From Candidatus Omnitrophota bacterium (GTDB lineage: Bacteria; Omnitrophota; Gorgyraeia; 1-14-0-20-64-10; JACQQZ01): DNA of 9,536 nt. A model generated the notes under the pieces. That model ran no database searches and was not told where the DNA came from. It saw nothing but the letters and a program-made list of their open reading frames with translations. Both the position numbers and the translations under genes were made by a program. This document shows positions 6,160 through 9,536 of the stretch, piece by piece. How positions within the stretch are numbered: the first letter of the stretch is position 1; the number at the start of each line of letters is the position of its first letter. The stretch is taken from assembly GCA_016206635.1 (NCBI GenBank), contig JACQRF010000057.1:1-9536 (forward strand), in the 5' to 3' direction.

Positions 6160-6239
6160 CCACCTCCTGCGCTGAGTACGCCCTGCCCTCCACCCCTCAC
6201 ACGGGGGCTTCGGCACGGCTCCCAAACACGTGACACAAA

Positions 6240-6257
6240 AGAGCCCTTTCGGGCTCT
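6240..6257 (-). terminator. Rho-independent terminator after the glycosylase gene
   Basis: On the minus strand AGAGCCC, the tetraloop GAAA, then GGGCTCT form a 7-bp stem directly followed by TTTTGTG. The GNRA loop and immediate U-tract are typical. It lies 55 bases past the stop of the glycosylase gene and so ends the polX-glycosylase transcript. Confidence 0.8.
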
Positions 6258-6312
6258 ACTGTAAGTATACCTGAATTGGCGGGCGAACGGCGCGGGGTTA
6301 ATTAATAATAAT

Positions 6313-7011
6313 CTAATATACCATTCTGGCGCCAGCCTCTAACCGGACGGCGCCGACCCCGCGCAGCGGACAGGCGTGGCACCGCGGCCGCCGCTTGGCG
6401 CAGAAGGTCTTGCCGAGCTCGACCAGCAGCGCATGGTATTCATTGTACTGCGCGGCACGCGGCGGCAGCCGCCGCGTGAACATTCCCTGCAGCTCTTCGT
6501 AGGACGCCCCCCACGGCGCCCAGCCGTGCCGGGCAAAAATCCGCTTGGTGTAGGCATCCACGACGAAGGCCGGCCGGCCCAGCGCGTAGAGTAAGAGACT
6601 GTCGGCGGTCTCCGGGCCGACGCCGTAGATCATCAGCAATTCCCGCCGGAGGGCGGCCACCGGCTGCCGGCGCGTGGTGATCACCGGGTCGCCGCGGCGC
6701 GCCCACCAGGCCACCAGCGCCCGCAGGCGGCGGGCCTTGAGATTGAAGTAGCCGGCCGGCCGGATCCAGCGGGCCACCTGGCGGATCGGCGCCCCTAGGA
6801 GCCGCCGGGGGGACAACGCCCTGGCCCGTTTCAGCGCGGCGATCGCCTGCTCGACATTCGCCCAGGCGGTGCTTTGGGTTAACACCGCCCCGACCGCCAC
6901 CTCAAACGGCGTGTCCGCCGGCCACCAGCCGCGCGGCCCGAACCGGTCCAACAACCGCCGGTAAATTGTCAGGAGCGTCCGTCGCGACGGTGGGGTTTTT
7001 GCTGCGCCCAC
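6313..7011 (-). CDS. Endonuclease III-related DNA glycosylase, MagIII-like (COG2231 type)
   Basis: This 232-residue protein belongs to the HhH-GPD superfamily. PRGWWPADTPFEVAVGAVLTQST (27-49), RPAGYFNLKARRL (84-96), the helix-hairpin-helix YGVGPETADSLLLYA (129-143) and VVDAYTKRIF (150-159, catalytic Asp152) match the 3-methyladenine glycosylase MagIII group as I remember it. The lysine that gives endonuclease III its lyase activity is Glu134 here, so a single-activity glycosylase is expected. A cysteine cluster C204-x6-C211-x2-C214 is present, but the fourth cysteine of the [4Fe-4S] loop is Gly220. The GTG start at 7011 is supported by GAGGTG five bases upstream (7022-7017, minus strand), inside polX. 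The gene overlaps the end of polX by 43 bases. It probably removes alkylated bases. Confidence 0.85.
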   Translation of the reverse strand: MGAAKTPPSRRTLLTIYRRLLDRFGPRGWWPADTPFEVAVGAVLTQSTAWANVEQAIAALKRARALSPRRLLGAPIRQVARWIRPAGYFNLKARRLRALVAWWARRGDPVITTRRQPVAALRRELLMIYGVGPETADSLLLYALGRPAFVVDAYTKRIFARHGWAPWGASYEELQGMFTRRLPPRAAQYNEYHALLVELGKTFCAKRRPRCHACPLRGVGAVRLEAGARMVY

Positions 7012-8711
7012 TTCAACACCTCGTGCACGCGCCGGGTATTCAGCACGTCCTTGGCCGTCAACCCTGCGCGCCGCGCCATGCTCAATCCCAGCTCAAAGGT
7101 TTCGAGCTGCGTGAGGGCGTGCGTGTCAGTCGAGATCGCCAACAGCGCGCCGAGCTCGCGCGCCCGCCGCGCCTGCCGATCATTCAAATCCATCCGCGTA
7201 GGATAGGCGTTGATCTCCAGGGCGGCGCCGGTCTGGGCGGCCGCGCGCGCCACCTCATCGAGATCCACGTCGTACGGCGCCCGCTGGCCCCACAATCGCC
7301 CCGTTGGGTGCGCCAGGATGTGCACGTAGGGATTCCGGATTGCCTTCACGATCCGACGGGTCATGACCGCCCTCGGCTGTTTGAACGCCGAGTGCACCGC
7401 GGCGATCACGACGTCCAGCTTGGCCAGCACGGTGTCCGGGTAATCGAGGCGGCCGTCGGGGAGGATCTCCATCTCGGTGCCGAGCAGGATGCGAAACGGC
7501 GCCAGGCGCGCGTTCAACCGCTCCACGATCCCCCGCTGCTTCAGCAGCTCCGCCGCGGTCAACCCGCCGGCCACCTTCAGCGAGTGGGAATGGTCCGACA
7601 GCAGCATGTACTCATACCCGGCCCGCTTCACGGCGGCCGCCACTTCCTCGATCGGATGGGCGCCATCCGACCAATCAGAGTGCAGGTGGAAGTCGCCGCG
7701 AATCGCGTCCATCGTGACCAGCTCCGGCAACGTCCCGGCCATCCCCTGCCCTACCTCGCCGCGGTCCTCGCGCAACTCGGGCGGGATCCACGGCAACCCC
7801 AGCGCCCGATAGACCTCCTCTTCGGTGGCGCCAGCCAGCCGCCGGTGGGTCTTCTCGCGGAACACCCCGTATTCATTCACCAGGAGCCCGCGCCGGTTCG
7901 CCAATCCTCGGATCGTGACATTGTGCTGCTTGGACCCGGTGAAATAGACGAGCGCCGCGCCGAATGAGTCGGGCTCGACCACGCGGAGGTCCACCTGGAC
8001 CCCGCCCGCCGTGCGGATGCTCGACTTCGTCCGGCCGTGCGCCAGGATCTGGGCCACCTGCGGCAGCGTCACGAACCGGTCCATCACCTCCCCTGGCCGG
8101 CTCGAGACGGCGAGCAAATCAATGTCCCCGATGGATTCCTGGCGGCGGCGCACGCTGCCCGCCGTCACAATCTGCCGCACCGACGGGAGCGCGGCCAACG
8201 GCTTCATGACCTCGTTCGCCAAGGCCAGCGCCGCCCCCAGCGGCATGCGCGCCTGGCCCTGCCGGACCACCTGCAGCCCCTGGAGGATGTTCTCCTCGGT
8301 CTTGGCCTCCATCCCCGGCAGCCCCCGCAGCTTGTGCCGCCGCGCCAGGTCCTCCAGTTGGTCCAGCGAGGTGACGTGCAGCCGGTCGTAGAGCAGCCGC
8401 GCCTTCTTCGGACCGATCCCCGGCACCGACACCAGCGTCACCAACGCCTTCGGGACGCGCCGGCTCAGCTCCTCGAAATACGCGAGCCGGCCCGTGGCGA
8501 GCAATTCCTGGATCTTGGCTGCCAGATCTTTGCCGATCCCCGGCAGCTCCTCCAACGCGCCGCGCTGGGCCACCTCGGCCAGATCGGCCGTCAACGTCCG
8601 CAGGTTGAGAGCCGCGCGCCGGTACGCGCGAATGCGGAACGGGTTGTCCCCCTGGAATTCCAGGAGATGGCCGATGGTCTCGAAGACATCCGCGATCTGA
8701 GCATTATTCAC
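6969..8711 (-). CDS. polX: Bacterial family X DNA polymerase with PHP 3'-5' exonuclease domain
   Basis: The protein is 580 residues, the usual length for bacterial PolX, a gap-filling repair polymerase. Three helix-hairpin-helix-like segments sit at 53-67 (LPGIGKDLAAK), 93-108 (VPGIGPKKARL) and 128-142. The nucleotidyltransferase site has GS185-186, Asp196 and Asp198 (GDIDLL) and Asp241 (VQVDLRV). The C-terminal PHP domain keeps its metal ligands: H342 and H344 (DFHLHSD), D349, H374 (SDHSH), E413 (GTEMEI), H440 (AAVHSAF), H468 (AHPTGR), D529 and H531 (STDTH). In Bacillus subtilis this domain gives 3'-5' exonuclease and AP-endonuclease activity. GTG 8711 is the start: it follows the -10 box by seven bases and the N-terminus MNNAQIADVF is typical. 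The glycosylase gene overlaps its end. Confidence 0.95.
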   Translation of the reverse strand: MNNAQIADVFETIGHLLEFQGDNPFRIRAYRRAALNLRTLTADLAEVAQRGALEELPGIGKDLAAKIQELLATGRLAYFEELSRRVPKALVTLVSVPGIGPKKARLLYDRLHVTSLDQLEDLARRHKLRGLPGMEAKTEENILQGLQVVRQGQARMPLGAALALANEVMKPLAALPSVRQIVTAGSVRRRQESIGDIDLLAVSSRPGEVMDRFVTLPQVAQILAHGRTKSSIRTAGGVQVDLRVVEPDSFGAALVYFTGSKQHNVTIRGLANRRGLLVNEYGVFREKTHRRLAGATEEEVYRALGLPWIPPELREDRGEVGQGMAGTLPELVTMDAIRGDFHLHSDWSDGAHPIEEVAAAVKRAGYEYMLLSDHSHSLKVAGGLTAAELLKQRGIVERLNARLAPFRILLGTEMEILPDGRLDYPDTVLAKLDVVIAAVHSAFKQPRAVMTRRIVKAIRNPYVHILAHPTGRLWGQRAPYDVDLDEVARAAAQTGAALEINAYPTRMDLNDRQARRARELGALLAISTDTHALTQLETFELGLSMARRAGLTAKDVLNTRRVHEVLKWAQQKPHRRDGRS

Positions 8712-8742
8712 GGCACGTATTATAGCGCGGATAATGCTGAGA
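8696..8742. promoter_or_regulatory. Inverted repeat spanning the polX promoter and start codon (possible operator)
   Basis: TCTGAGCATTAT at 8696-8707 and ATAATGCTGAGA at 8731-8742 are inverted copies with one mismatch in 12. The 23-base gap holds the -10 box and the GTG start. The pair could bind a regulator at two half-sites or close the start region in a hairpin. Part of the left arm is coding, so chance is not excluded. Confidence 0.4.
8719..8724 (-). promoter_or_regulatory. -10 box of polX, apparently leaderless
   Basis: Minus-strand TATAAT is a perfect -10. The GTG start codon at 8711 follows after seven bases, which is where transcription itself should begin. No recognisable -35 is found at 16-18 bases (best TCGGCT), so an activator or weak expression is possible. 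Confidence 0.55.
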
Positions 8743-8773
8743 GCCGATTTCAGACGCTGAGAAAAAATTGTTC

Positions 8774-8802
8774 TTGACAGTGTGCAGGATCACGAATATC
8801 AT
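8774..8802 (+). promoter_or_regulatory. Sigma70-type promoter of the SpvB/Rhs gene
   Basis: TTGACA (8774-8779), exactly 17 bases, then TATCAT (8797-8802). Transcription should start near 8809, leaving a leader of about 42 bases. AGAGG at 8841-8845 lies five bases before the ATG at 8851 and serves as ribosome binding site. This is the only gene in the window with a conventional leader after a clear promoter. Confidence 0.78.
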
Positions 8803-8850
8803 TTTGCATACAGTAATTTCATACCCCGCTCACAACCCCGAGAGGCGCCT

Positions 8851-9536
8851 ATGCCTATCCGACCGGGTCGTGCGCGGCTGCTCGCAAGTCTCCTCAGCCT
8901 GTTCCTCGTGGTCACCCTGACCCCGGCCGCCTGGGCCGGCCATCTCGGCGGCCGCCCGGAGAACTTCCAACCCGACCTGGCGACGGGGCGCTTCACCTCG
9001 TCCATCCCCATCGCCGTGCCCCCGGGCCGCCGCGGTCTGCAGCCAGCCCTGGCCCTGACCTACGCCTCGGGGGCCAGCGGCGGCCTCTGCGGCTACGGCT
9101 GGACCCTGGAGGCGGCCGCCACCGAGAAGTCCACCCGCTTCGGGGTCGTCACGAATGCCGCCAACCAGGGGGCCTATACCTTTAATCTCGGGGGCGTCGC
9201 CTCGGCGCTCGTGCCGATCAACGCGGAGAAGACCGAGTGGCGGGCCGAGGCGGAAGGGGCCTTCATGCGGTTCACGACCCCCGGCTGGTGGGCCTGGGAG
9301 GCCTGGGATCGGGCCGGGACCCACTATGTGTTTGACACCCGCGTGGCCGATCCCCACGGCCGCATCTATGCCTACTACCTGACCCGCGTCCAGGACCTCC
9401 ACGGCAACACGATGACCTTCACCTACGACCAGGACGCCTACGGCTTCGGCCAGTACCTGACGCAGGTGGACTACACCGGCCACACGAGCGGCCTCCTGCC
9501 GACCAACCAGGTGAAGTTGACCTGGGAAACGCGCCC
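8851..9536 (+). CDS. Secreted SpvB/Rhs-type protein, N-terminal part, cut by window end
   Basis: The frame is open from ATG 8851 to the last base (228 codons), with no stop. Residues 1-29 are a signal peptide (MPIRPGRAR, hydrophobic LLASLLSLFLVVTL, then TPAAWA before Gly30). Residues 38-88 (NFQPDLATGRFTSSIPIAV, then PPGRRGLQPALALTYASGA, then GLCGYGWTLE) match the N-terminal domain of SpvB and TcaC/TcdB-type proteins, in which a GxGGLxPxLxLxYxS pattern is followed by GxGWxL. The later YYLTRVQDLHGNTMTFTYD resembles the YD/Rhs beta-strand repeats of such proteins. These are usually very large and form a shell around a C-terminal toxic or adhesive domain. The payload and any partner lie beyond 9536. 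The signal peptide points to Sec export, unlike plasmid SpvB. Confidence 0.85.
   Translation, partial: MPIRPGRARLLASLLSLFLVVTLTPAAWAGHLGGRPENFQPDLATGRFTSSIPIAVPPGRRGLQPALALTYASGASGGLCGYGWTLEAAATEKSTRFGVVTNAANQGAYTFNLGGVASALVPINAEKTEWRAEAEGAFMRFTTPGWWAWEAWDRAGTHYVFDTRVADPHGRIYAYYLTRVQDLHGNTMTFTYDQDAYGFGQYLTQVDYTGHTSGLLPTNQVKLTWETR

Larger units (their letters stand above)
6123..7751 (-). repeat. Three KOPS-like GGGNAGGG octamers on the minus strand, right of dif
   Basis: Read on the minus strand, GGGAAGGG is at 6123-6130 and GGGCAGGG at 6181-6188 and 7744-7751. These run leftward, towards 4726. No plus-strand copy was found between the site and the right edge. Two of the three lie in the leader region of the 49-aa gene and one lies inside polX. 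Confidence 0.55.

Noticed and set aside
5936..6193. 85-codon minus-strand frame from a GTG at 6193
   Set aside because: It overlaps the 49-aa gene in another frame, has no hydrophobic or domain pattern, and lacks the ribosome binding site evidence of the smaller ORF.
6966..7967. Plus-strand open frames opposite polX
   Set aside because: They are shadows of polX, whose polymerase and PHP catalytic residues are all present on the minus strand.
8830..9483. Minus-strand open frame opposite the SpvB/Rhs gene
   Set aside because: The plus strand has a promoter, ribosome binding site, signal peptide and SpvB motif; the opposite frame has none of these.
1..9536. CRISPR array, tRNA, rRNA or insertion sequence
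   Set aside because: I saw no regularly spaced repeats, cloverleaf, rRNA sequence or transposase motif.

Overview
The window is a GC-rich bacterial segment. Its codon choice is strongly GC-ending, its promoters are sigma70-like, and its genes are tightly packed. I cannot name the phylum with confidence. The mix of a YkgJ-type cysteine protein, PilZ, MgtE, bacterial PolX, a COG2231-type glycosylase and an exported SpvB/Rhs protein would suit an uncultured lineage such as Omnitrophota, NC10 or Nitrospirota, but that is a guess.

Layout. Positions 1-531 (minus) hold most of a CxxCxxCC (YkgJ-type) protein that runs off the left edge. A short divergent promoter region (532-591) separates it from a plus-strand set: a 25-codon very basic ORF, a PilZ protein with a long Arg/Lys/Ala tail, a UvrD/Rep-type helicase and the magnesium transporter MgtE. 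These are joined by an ATGA overlap, a 19-base gap and a 1-base gap. A 130-base AT-rich island (4697-4826) follows. Beyond it everything as far as 8711 is on the minus strand, listed here from the distal end: PolX, a MagIII-like endonuclease III homologue (overlapping polX by 43 bases), a terminator, a 49-aa membrane protein, a second terminator, a promoter, a 34-aa membrane protein and an exported TPR/PDZ protein. At the right edge a plus-strand gene with a clear promoter encodes the start of a secreted SpvB/Rhs-type protein, cut by the window end.

Main discovery. The AT-rich island contains a dif-like XerC/XerD site at 4726-4753. Its right half matches the E. coli XerD half-site as I recall it at 11 of 11 bases, it has a 6-base centre, and its left half keeps ATAA at the inner end. 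Two independent patterns agree with a chromosome terminus here. The main gene blocks on both sides point towards the site. All seven octamers matching GGGNAGGG (the E. coli KOPS consensus) that I found point towards it: four on the plus strand to the left and three on the minus strand to the right. I infer that this is the chromosome-dimer resolution site and the likely replication terminus, in a place that no gene-based annotation would flag.

How the genes fit together. PolX and the glycosylase form a plausible base-excision repair pair, and the helicase is also a DNA-maintenance gene. MgtE supplies Mg2+. The small membrane proteins and the TPR/PDZ protein belong to the cell envelope. Several start codons lie only 7-10 bases after a -10 box, which suggests leaderless or nearly leaderless mRNAs.
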